A DNA stretch of 5,659 bases from assembly GCA_002365735.1 (NCBI GenBank), contig DEZY01000151.1, positions 3,082 through 8,740 of the forward strand, read 5' to 3'. Below are positions 1-5,441 of the stretch, in pieces. This DNA is from Actinobacteria bacterium UBA3120 (GTDB lineage: Bacteria; Actinomycetota; Actinomycetes; S36-B12). The position numbers were made by a program, and so were the translations under genes. Numbering within the stretch: the stretch's first letter is position 1; every line of letters begins with the position of its first letter. Under the pieces are notes generated by a model that was given only the letters and a program-made list of their open reading frames with translations, was not told the DNA's origin and searched no databases.

Positions 1-3
1 GAT

Positions 4-9
4 CCTCCT
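4..9 (-). promoter_or_regulatory. Strong Shine-Dalgarno sequence at window edge
   Basis: On the minus strand the first bases read ATTAGGAGGATC, containing a full AGGAGG. The same nine bases ATTAGGAGG form the ribosome binding site of the PAP2 gene in this window. With normal spacing the start codon would lie a few bases left of position 1, so a minus-strand gene probably begins just outside, about 75 bp after the potassium channel stop. The competing reading is that positions 1-48 are the end of a plus-strand gene, because that frame is open to a TAG at 46-48 and encodes a proline-rich tail. The other bases of 1-70 show no terminator. Confidence 0.35.
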
Positions 10-70
10 AATCGACCGGAGCCAGCCGAACGGCCTCCCGTGAGCTAGAACCGATGCCCCCAAGGAGCGG

Positions 71-877
71 TCATTTCTCGACAGATGAGTCCTTGTCCTG
101 AATCTGTTGCGCGTGTGCTGCATCGTTCATAGTGGACAGTTGACCTTGTAAGTTGTGAACCATCAACTTCAGTTCCTGAAGTTCCTGAGCGATTCCATCT
201 GGCGCAACCGGGCCTTTCTGTTTGAGAAGTGACGCCGCCAGACTTGCAGAAACAACTCCCAAAAGGCTAATTCCCAGCAGCATGATGGAAATAGCAATGG
301 TTCGACCCGCCACGGTGACGGGCGCGTAGTCTCCGTAACCGACCGTCGTGAGGGTCTCAAACATCCACCAAATCGCTTCACCAAAAGTTTTGATATTGCT
401 ATCTGACGCGGTTCGCTCCGCATTAAGGACTGCTAAGGCCCCTACCCAACCAATGAGCACTACGCCGACAACGGCGGATGCAACCGCCCCACCGGAAAAG
501 AATGAACCACCTTTTTTGGCAATAACTCCATTGGTCGTGAGCACGCGAAGGGCCCGCAGCACCCGTAGCTCGGGAATAACCACAGTGATCGTGTCCAGCC
601 AATTGTGTAAGAAAAACAACTTCTTGCCATCGGCTAAGAGAAATCGATACAGCAAATCAACAACAAAGAGGAACCAGAGGAAATAACCGAACCACGTGAA
701 CCAGATATACCAAGTTTCGGCGGGCTGATACAGGATTGACTGTAGTGAAAAAGTCACAAGATAAACCAAAGCCAGCGAAGATAGCACCGGTGACGTGGCC
801 TTTTCATATTTAAGGAGCCAGATTTCTCGCTTGGCGCGCAGGGCTTTGAGTTCTGTACTCGGTGATTTCACTACCAT
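71..877 (-). CDS. Kv-like potassium channel protein, six membrane segments
   Basis: This is an inner-membrane potassium channel subunit of the voltage-gated-like superfamily, expected to work as a tetramer. From the ATG at 877 the protein has 268 residues. Hydrophobic segments lie near 28-47 (S1), 59-80 (S2), 93-102 (S3), 132-152 (S5) and 190-216 (S6). A short S4-like stretch at 105-111 has arginines every third residue (R105, R108, R111). The pore loop carries the selectivity filter TTVGYGD at 177-183. The last 40 residues form a likely coiled coil (leucines around 233-247) and a charged tail, with no RCK/TrkA domain. The start is uncertain: a TTG at 937 would add 20 residues and overlap the divergent gene, and an ATG at 886 would add three. 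None has a well-spaced Shine-Dalgarno, but 877 has a TAGTAT box seven bases upstream, fitting leaderless translation. The family is clear; voltage gating is inferred from only three S4 arginines. Confidence 0.9.
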   Translation of the reverse strand: MVVKSPSTELKALRAKREIWLLKYEKATSPVLSSLALVYLVTFSLQSILYQPAETWYIWFTWFGYFLWFLFVVDLLYRFLLADGKKLFFLHNWLDTITVVIPELRVLRALRVLTTNGVIAKKGGSFFSGGAVASAVVGVVLIGWVGALAVLNAERTASDSNIKTFGEAIWWMFETLTTVGYGDYAPVTVAGRTIAISIMLLGISLLGVVSASLAASLLKQKGPVAPDGIAQELQELKLMVHNLQGQLSTMNDAAHAQQIQDKDSSVEK

Positions 878-884
878 GAATGCC

Positions 885-890
885 ATACTA
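885..890 (-). promoter_or_regulatory. Candidate -10 box for a leaderless channel transcript
   Basis: On the minus strand TAGTAT (consensus TANNNT) is followed by seven bases and then the ATG at 877. Transcription would therefore start at or next to the A of the ATG, the arrangement typical of leaderless genes in Actinomycetota. No good -35 hexamer is found 17-18 bases further up; the best there is TTTCTG. The box lies in the 44-bp gap between the two divergent start codons. Confidence 0.4.
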
Positions 891-921
891 GGGGAAATGT
901 GTCCCTCCAGAAATCTGCGAA

Positions 922-1758
922 ATGCCAATCCACTCAATTAATACAGCGGACGATCCGCGGCTCATTGCCTATCGGGACTTAACCGATGTCGCACTGCGCA
1001 GAAAATCCGAGCCGGAAAATGGCGTCTACATTGCGGAGAGCGCCAAGATAATTGAACGCGCTGTTGCCTGCGGGCACACCCCGGTGTCAATTCTCATGGC
1101 CGATAATTGGCTTGCGAAAATGCGAATTCTGCTCCCCAGCATTTCCGACAACGACTTTGGCAGCATCGACGTGTTCACGGGCAGCCACGCAGTCCTTGAA
1201 GAATTGACCGGATTTCATGTTCACCGCGGCGCGCTCGCAGAAATGATTCGGCCTGCTCCACTTAGTCTGGATTCGGTGCTGGAGAGGGCCCGAAGAGTAG
1301 TCGTGCTTGAAAACATTGTTGACCACACAAATGTGGGCGCGATTTTTCGGGCAGCTGCCGGGCTTGGAATTGATGCGATCCTGGTAACGCCGGAATGCGC
1401 GGATCCGCTGTACCGGCGAAGTATCCGAGTTTCCATGGGCGCAGTGTTCACTGTGCCGTGGGCCCGGATTCCCCAATGGCCTACGTCAATCAAACAGCTC
1501 AAAGAAAAAGGCTACTACACGGTGGCTATTTCTCCGCAGAATATTGGCGGACAGGAATCCCAAGATCTACGAAAATTTGTTGCGGGGCCGTTAGATCGGG
1601 TCGCACTGATTCTGGGCACGGAAGGCGACGGACTCACAGCGGCATCTCTGGAAACTTGCGATCACAGTGTGCATATCCCCATGTCCAATGCCGTAAGTTC
1701 ACTCAATGTTGCATCGGCGGCAGCTGTAGTTTTTTGGGCCCTGCAGGACTCTCACTAG
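922..1758 (+). CDS. TrmH/SpoU-family RNA 2'-O-methyltransferase
   Basis: This cytoplasmic enzyme of the SPOUT class would transfer a methyl group from S-adenosylmethionine to a ribose 2'-OH in rRNA or tRNA. The 278-residue protein has an N-terminal substrate-recognition part (about 1-110) containing the usual DPRL...Y..L.D opening. The trefoil-knot catalytic domain follows. Motif 1 is HTNVGAIFRAA at 135-145 with the family's Asn137 and Arg143. Motif 2 is LILGTEGDGL at 229-238. Motif 3 is HIPMSNAVSSLNVASA at 251-266. The start is firm: the frame has a TAG at 889-891 and 922 is the first start codon after it. There is no Shine-Dalgarno, so translation may be leaderless. The exact RNA target cannot be read from the sequence; Actinomycetota relatives are often labelled TsnR-like, and thiostrepton-type resistance should not be assumed. 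The stop overlaps that of the convergent reductase gene. Confidence 0.93.
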   Translation: MPIHSINTADDPRLIAYRDLTDVALRRKSEPENGVYIAESAKIIERAVACGHTPVSILMADNWLAKMRILLPSISDNDFGSIDVFTGSHAVLEELTGFHVHRGALAEMIRPAPLSLDSVLERARRVVVLENIVDHTNVGAIFRAAAGLGIDAILVTPECADPLYRRSIRVSMGAVFTVPWARIPQWPTSIKQLKEKGYYTVAISPQNIGGQESQDLRKFVAGPLDRVALILGTEGDGLTAASLETCDHSVHIPMSNAVSSLNVASAAAVVFWALQDSH

Positions 1759-2429
1759 CTTGTGCGCAAATACTTCGCATAGGTGTATTGATCCTCATTC
1801 CACCAAGAATCGAGCTCCCAATTAGTGGTGTGCCCGCCGATGTGTTGAACACCGACAGGCTCAGTACCAACCAAGAACGGTGCTGTGGTCAAATCAAGTT
1901 CATCAACAAATTGAAACAGTGACTCCAGTAAGCGCGGCCCACCCTCACACACAATCCGTTGGTGTCCTTGTTCGTGCAGGTAGGTGAGCGAATCAATTGC
2001 CGGGTCGGGCAGGGGCACGATCTGAACTTTGCCCTGCTCCTGCATTTCTAAAGCAACTTCCAGTGCCTCGCGCCGTTCATTCCCAGTTACGGTAAAAACA
2101 ATAGGCGTGTGCGTTGACTCCCCAAAAAGTGGCTCCTCCCACGGGAGATCGAGCGAAGGTGACACGATCGCGACCACCGCATTTGTTCGCATTGGTCGGT
2201 ACCGCTCAGCCCGAATAGTTGCCGCCCCCACGAGTACTACGTCAGCTGAGCGTCGCGTCTCAAGTAAGACATCCCGATCGCGCGGATTTGACAGACTTTT
2301 GCTACTGCCGTCAGGACCGAAATAAGCACCATCAAGGGTGTGCAGCATCATGGCGCGTACCCACCGACCCTGCGGCCACGAGTAGAACTGCGATAGCTCT
2401 GGGGCTAGTACATGCACCGGCTCACCCAT
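1755..2429 (-). CDS. RibD C-terminal-domain reductase, stand-alone
   Basis: The 224-residue protein is a single NADPH-dependent reductase domain of the RibD C-terminal/dihydrofolate-reductase fold. In full-length RibD this domain reduces the ribosyl side chain of the aminopyrimidine intermediate of riboflavin synthesis. The N-terminal RAMMLHTLDGAYFGPDG (25-41), SKSLSNPRDRDV (43-54), the nucleotide-binding VLVGAATIRAERY (66-78) and CEGGPRLLESL (161-171) are the diagnostic motifs. The deaminase half of bifunctional RibD is absent, as in Mycobacterium tuberculosis Rv2671. The open frame extends back to 2585, but that would overlap the PAP2 gene by 77 bp and add residues unlike the family. ATG 2429 leaves 22 residues before the first conserved motif and is preferred, although it has no visible Shine-Dalgarno; GTG 2492 is an alternative. 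It lies 79 bp downstream of the PAP2 gene in the same direction. Its physiological substrate, flavin precursor or a pterin-like compound, is unresolved. Confidence 0.88.
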   Translation of the reverse strand: MGEPVHVLAPELSQFYSWPQGRWVRAMMLHTLDGAYFGPDGSSKSLSNPRDRDVLLETRRSADVVLVGAATIRAERYRPMRTNAVVAIVSPSLDLPWEEPLFGESTHTPIVFTVTGNERREALEVALEMQEQGKVQIVPLPDPAIDSLTYLHEQGHQRIVCEGGPRLLESLFQFVDELDLTTAPFLVGTEPVGVQHIGGHTTNWELDSWWNEDQYTYAKYLRTS

Positions 2430-2508
2430 GGCCAGATTGTTGCATATCTCACGGATCTTGACGTTTGTTCGTGATTGGCGGTGGGGCCTCACAGGAAGAG
2501 TTAAAGAT

Positions 2509-3327
2509 TTAGGAGACCTGGGTGTAACTGTGTTCGAGCACCAGTTGCGGCCTCCGCAAAGTCGAGTGAACGCGTGATGCCACAAACCAGCACAGCCACA
2601 CGAGTAGCCCTCCGGCTAGGGCATCGGCAATAAAGTGATTTCCCGTTCCGATCACAACGAAAGTTGTTGCGGCCGGATAAGTCCACGCAAGCCAACGCCA
2701 CGGTCGGGGGCGCAGGCACACATACACAGCGAGTGCGACCCACACGGCCCATGCGACATGCAAACTCGGCATTGCTGCGTATTGATTTGCCATAGATGCC
2801 GGCCCGGTTGGATCGGCCGCGGAGAGAATGTTTTCAACCCGCAAAGTATCGACAATATTTCCCATAGATAACCGTGGTGGGGCAAGTGGAATTACCCAGT
2901 ACATGATCAATGCAACTAGGCTCACACCCACAAGAGTGTTGCGCAGCATTGCGTAATGGCTGCGGTGCCAGAAACGCACCCAGATAAGGACAAATGGTGT
3001 CACAGCAAAATGTAAAATTCCGTAGAAATAACCGGTGGAGTACAGCAGCAGGTCATTCCCCGCGACCCAATGGTTGATCGCGACTTCGGGGTTAAGGTGG
3101 AGATAGGACTGGACTTGCCAAATCCAATCGGCCCTCGACACGGCGGATGCTTCTGACCCGGTGACAAAGATCTGCACACCCTGATACAGCAGGTACCCGG
3201 TGCCAATAATGATCACTTCCACCCACCAAGGGGGCAGTCCCGCACCGGAACCGAAATTGGAACGCATCCGGGTCCAGGAAAACGGGGATCGGGTTGACTT
3301 CTGGGTAAGCGTGCGAGTCTGTGACAC
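2509..3327 (-). CDS. PAP2 superfamily membrane protein, Aur1/Ipt1-like
   Basis: This is an integral membrane protein of the type-2 phosphatidic acid phosphatase superfamily, subgroup related to the inositolphosphotransferases Aur1/Ipt1. It would transfer or hydrolyse phosphate-linked headgroups of lipids. The protein has 272 residues with an N-terminal basic cytoplasmic stretch (1-33) and hydrophobic segments near 34-55, 97-118, 131-148, 188-205, 214-229 and 236-251. The three phosphatase motifs are present: APPRL at 149-153 (C1, Arg152), PSLH at 187-190 (C2, His190), and GNHFIADALAG at 229-239 (C3, His231 and Asp235). The GTG start is well supported by AGGAGG five bases upstream (3333-3338). 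The gene diverges from the stress-protein gene and heads a likely two-gene unit with the RibD-like reductase. Substrate unknown: an acid phosphatase or phosphoinositide/headgroup transferase role is equally possible. Confidence 0.9.
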   Translation of the reverse strand: MSQTRTLTQKSTRSPFSWTRMRSNFGSGAGLPPWWVEVIIIGTGYLLYQGVQIFVTGSEASAVSRADWIWQVQSYLHLNPEVAINHWVAGNDLLLYSTGYFYGILHFAVTPFVLIWVRFWHRSHYAMLRNTLVGVSLVALIMYWVIPLAPPRLSMGNIVDTLRVENILSAADPTGPASMANQYAAMPSLHVAWAVWVALAVYVCLRPRPWRWLAWTYPAATTFVVIGTGNHFIADALAGGLLVWLCWFVASRVHSTLRRPQLVLEHSYTQVS

Positions 3328-3332
3328 CGACG

Positions 3333-3338
3333 CCTCCT
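3333..3338 (-). promoter_or_regulatory. Shine-Dalgarno of the PAP2 gene
   Basis: AGGAGG on the minus strand sits five bases upstream of the GTG at 3327. It fixes this GTG as the start. It is the only perfect Shine-Dalgarno in front of a complete gene in the window; the other genes have weak or no sites. Confidence 0.85.
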
Positions 3339-3497
3339 AATGAATTCGTGAAACCCTTGCCACTACTTGATTTTCGGGGATAATGATGCTCGCATAGTTC
3401 TGATCGCGCAAGCCCCTCCCCTAGATTAGTACATACGTTCACATCGCAAACCTGTCCCATCACCATCTCGTCCAATCTTTTTCCTCATACGGACATT

Positions 3498-3515
3498 TAG
3501 GGACCAACGCCCCTA
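3498..3515. promoter_or_regulatory. DosR/DevR-like box upstream of stress protein gene
   Basis: The 18-base sequence TAGGGACCAACGCCCCTA has inverted arms TAGGG and CCCTA separated by eight bases. Its 14-base core GGGACCAACGCCCC (3500-3513) matches 11 of 14 positions of the mycobacterial DosR consensus GGGACTWWAGTCCC, with all the outer GGGAC and CCC bases kept. The centre lies 42.5 bases before ATG 3549, the normal place for an activator touching a -35 region if transcription starts at that ATG. Tandem universal stress proteins are classic DosR-regulon members. Whether this organism has a DosR-type regulator is not visible here. Confidence 0.45.
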
Positions 3516-3536
3516 GTTCTTTGAGTGATTTCGAGT

Positions 3537-3542
3537 AAGAAT
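3537..3542 (+). promoter_or_regulatory. Candidate -10 box for leaderless usp transcript
   Basis: AAGAAT, one mismatch from the TANNNT pattern, is followed by six bases and the ATG at 3549. The hexamer 17 bases further upstream (TAGTTC, 3514-3519) is a very poor -35 and directly abuts the DosR-like box, which fits an activator-dependent promoter. The assignment is tentative. Confidence 0.3.
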
Positions 3543-3548
3543 TGGCCT

Positions 3549-4475
3549 ATGGGTAATCAGAGCAAAAATACCGCCGAAATTGATCCCTTTTCTGGACGCA
3601 TCGTGGTCGGTATGGATGGCTCGGATGGATCACTCAAGGCGGCCCAATGGGCCGTTGGCGAGGCAAAAGTTCGGGGGCGCGGAATCACGCTCGCGTACTC
3701 GGTCATGGCAACCACCGCTTCAAGTGCGTTCGGGATGTCCGTCCCACCACGCCTTGATCTGATTGACGGCCTGCGTCACGGTGCGGTGGAGGATTTAACG
3801 CGCATTGCGGCTGATCTTGATTGCACAGATGTTCAGGTCGCGGTGGAAATTGGAACCCCGCAAGCGCTTCTTCTCGCCGCAAGTGACACTGCAGAACTTA
3901 TAGTCCTTGGTTCCCGCGGCCGCGGCGGTTTCACGGCCCTGCTGCTGGGCTCAGTCGGGTCCCAAGTGACCTCGCATGCGAACTGCCCCGTGATCGTCAT
4001 GCGCCAAGACCCTCGCACAGGTTCCGATGAAATTATTGTTGGCCTAGATGGATCTGAACATTCACTCGCTGCCCTAGATTTTGCATTTGATGAAGCGAGC
4101 CGTCACGGTTTCAAAATTGTCGCCGTCCACGCATGGGATGTGCCTTCATTTGATTTGATCATTACCTCAGATGGTCCAGTTCCCCTTCCCTTGGAACATG
4201 TAGCCGATGACGAAATACGTCTTGCAGCCGAAATTCTCGCCGGCTATACCCAGGAGTATCCCGATGTCAAAGTTGTGGAGCATCTAGTTCGAGCACCTGC
4301 CGTGCAAGCATTACTCGACTCCTCAACAAATGCGGTCATGATTGTCCTTGGAACCCGCGGCCGTAACGCCGCCATCGGGGCACTCCTTGGTTCTACGAGT
4401 AATGGCGTGCTCCATAAGGCAAAAGTTCCCGTCGCAATCGTTCCCATCCCACCGCAGGAATTGGAAGCAGCGTAG
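3549..4475 (+). CDS. Tandem two-domain universal stress protein
   Basis: This cytoplasmic protein has two UspA domains in one 308-residue chain, about the size of M. tuberculosis Rv2623 and relatives, which bind ATP and act in dormancy or stress survival. Domain 1 begins with GRIVVGMDGS (16-25; Asp23). Its ATP signature G-x2-G-x9-G-S uses G121, G124, G134 and S135. Domain 2 begins with IIVGLDGS (162-169; Asp167), with the same signature at G268, G271, G281 and S282. Both sites look intact, so both domains should bind nucleotide. I chose ATG 3549 because it has a -10-like box six bases upstream and the DosR-like box centred 42.5 bases upstream. GTG 3525 would add eight residues but starts only 12 bases after that box and has no ribosome binding site. 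The gene ends 9 bp before orn, suggesting co-transcription. Confidence 0.93.
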   Translation: MGNQSKNTAEIDPFSGRIVVGMDGSDGSLKAAQWAVGEAKVRGRGITLAYSVMATTASSAFGMSVPPRLDLIDGLRHGAVEDLTRIAADLDCTDVQVAVEIGTPQALLLAASDTAELIVLGSRGRGGFTALLLGSVGSQVTSHANCPVIVMRQDPRTGSDEIIVGLDGSEHSLAALDFAFDEASRHGFKIVAVHAWDVPSFDLIITSDGPVPLPLEHVADDEIRLAAEILAGYTQEYPDVKVVEHLVRAPAVQALLDSSTNAVMIVLGTRGRNAAIGALLGSTSNGVLHKAKVPVAIVPIPPQELEAA

Positions 4476-4484
4476 GCTCGCGTC

Positions 4485-5093
4485 ATGCCCCAACACGACC
4501 GCTTGGTCTGGATTGACCTTGAGATGACCGGCCTGAGTACTGAATCCGACGAGATTGTCGAGATCGCCGCGATCGTGACCGAAGCAGATCTCACCGAAAT
4601 CGATCCAGGCGTCAGCTTTGTCATTAAACCCGGCGACAAAGCCCTCACACACATGGATGACTTCGTCACCAATATGCATACCGAATCTGGGTTGATCACC
4701 GAAATCCCCGATGGCCTGTCATTGGCCGACGCCCAGGACAAAGTACTCACTTACATCAAGGAACACATCCCCGAGGAAGGAAAGGGACAACTTGCCGGCT
4801 CCAGCGTGTATGTTGACCGCGGATTCCTCGCAAAGTACATGCCCGACATTGACCGGTATCTGCATTACCGGCTGATTGATGTCTCCAGTATCAAGGAACT
4901 TTCCCGCCGCTGGTATCCCAAAGTGTATTTCAATACGCCGGACAAAACGGGCAACCACCGGGCCCTCGCGGACATCCGCGAGTCAATCGCCGAATTGCGC
5001 TACTACCGCGAAGCCGTATTCGTTGACCTCCCCGGCCCCGACGGCGACACCGCCAAGTCCATCAGCTCTTCCCACGTTGTCGAGCACATCTAA
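4485..5093 (+). CDS. orn: Oligoribonuclease
   Basis: Oligoribonuclease is a 3'-to-5' exonuclease that degrades RNA fragments of two to five nucleotides and the c-di-GMP breakdown product pGpG, finishing mRNA decay. The 202-residue protein belongs to the DEDDh family. WIDLEMTGL (9-17) supplies Asp11 and Glu13, SSVYVDRGFL (106-115) supplies Asp111, and GNHRALADIRES (156-167) supplies His158 and Asp163. YRLIDVSSIKEL (128-139) and RRWYP (141-145) are also typical. The motif around Asp111 usually reads GNS; here it is GSS. After the YYRE at 173-176 there is a tail of about 26 residues beginning DLPGPDG, longer than E. coli Orn and common in Actinomycetota. ATG 4485 follows the stress-protein stop by 9 bp, with only a weak TAGG as ribosome binding site, so translational coupling is possible. 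Confidence 0.96.
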   Translation: MPQHDRLVWIDLEMTGLSTESDEIVEIAAIVTEADLTEIDPGVSFVIKPGDKALTHMDDFVTNMHTESGLITEIPDGLSLADAQDKVLTYIKEHIPEEGKGQLAGSSVYVDRGFLAKYMPDIDRYLHYRLIDVSSIKELSRRWYPKVYFNTPDKTGNHRALADIRESIAELRYYREAVFVDLPGPDGDTAKSISSSHVVEHI

Positions 5094-5157
5094 CTTGCTC
5101 ATCAATCATTGATACGAAACCACGTCTCGCGTATTCTGAAATTGTGCGTGAATCCCA

Positions 5158-5346
5158 TTAAAGCGACCCCCAAGAAGGATTATTGATCCTCCAACCGTGA
5201 GTCTTGGTGGGATCAAACCCGACGCCTAGGATGCGCTTCTCGAAGATCCGGACGGTGAATGTGAGCGCTTCCGGCGAGTTACCGCGGACACCACAAACCA
5301 GCTGAATCTCTAGCCGATATGCTTTAGCGGCTGGTCGCAAGATCAC
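5158..5346 (-). CDS. Possible small hypothetical protein, 62 residues
   Basis: An open frame from GTG 5346 to TAA 5158 on the minus strand fills most of the space between orn and tRNA-His. I do not recognise a family. The product is basic and soluble-looking, with alternating hydrophobic residues around LTFTVRIFEKRILGVGFDP (28-46), suggesting beta strands, and a short tryptophan-containing end (GWRINNPSWGSL). Third-position GC, roughly 60%, is unremarkable. There is no Shine-Dalgarno; the upstream bases are AT-rich (TAAATATGT), so a leaderless start is possible. The start region lies only 20 bp from the divergent tRNA gene. It could instead be a remnant of a longer gene or a chance frame; nothing in the sequence settles this. 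Confidence 0.35.
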   Translation of the reverse strand: MILRPAAKAYRLEIQLVCGVRGNSPEALTFTVRIFEKRILGVGFDPTKTHGWRINNPSWGSL

Positions 5347-5365
5347 ACATATTTAGATCAGCATG

Positions 5366-5441
5366 GTGGGTGTAGCTCAGCTGGTAGAGCGCTGCGTTGT
5401 GGTCGCAGATGCCGCGGGTTCAAGTCCCGTCACTCACCCCA
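5366..5441 (+). tRNA. tRNA-His (anticodon GTG)
   Basis: The gene folds into a complete cloverleaf. The acceptor stem GTGGGTG pairs with CACTCAC with one G-T wobble. The D arm is GCTC/GAGC (5375-5390). The anticodon stem CTGCG/CGCAG encloses the loop TTGTGGT with anticodon GTG at 5399-5401. The T arm is GCGGG/CCCGT around TTCAAGT. CCA is encoded at 5439-5441. The base at 5365 is G and can pair with the discriminator C5438, the extra G-1:C73 pair that identifies histidine tRNA. Its position after orn matches the mycobacterial order as I recall it. No clear Rho-independent terminator follows. Confidence 0.97.

Noticed and set aside
897..941. 14-codon upstream ORF overlapping the methyltransferase start
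   Set aside because: The AGGGG before its ATG is only two bases away, too close for ribosome binding, and the sequence has no other sign of use.
974..987. GGGACTTAACCGAT, a 9-of-14 match to the DosR consensus
   Set aside because: It is only a left half-site, lies 52 bp inside the methyltransferase coding region, and the right half does not match.
2430..2585. N-terminal extension of the RibD-like reductase to 2585
   Set aside because: It would overlap the PAP2 gene by 77 bp and encode residues with no resemblance to the family; the conserved domain fits a start at 2429.
3423..3449. Possible minus-strand promoter for the PAP2 gene (TTGCGA, 15 bp, TAATCT)
   Set aside because: The spacer is too short and the -35 has only four matches, so it is too weak to annotate.
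3092..3475. Minus-strand frame of 127 codons covering the PAP2 N-terminus and its upstream region
   Set aside because: It is in another frame of a clear PAP2 gene that has a strong ribosome binding site, and it shows no recognisable motif.
5101..5113. Palindrome ATCAAT-C-ATTGAT after orn
   Set aside because: A six-base arm palindrome is expected about once by chance in a window this size. It has no T-run for a terminator and no adjacent promoter.
5348..5353. CATATT as a -10 box for tRNA-His
   Set aside because: The position is reasonable, but only four of six bases match and no convincing -35 was found.
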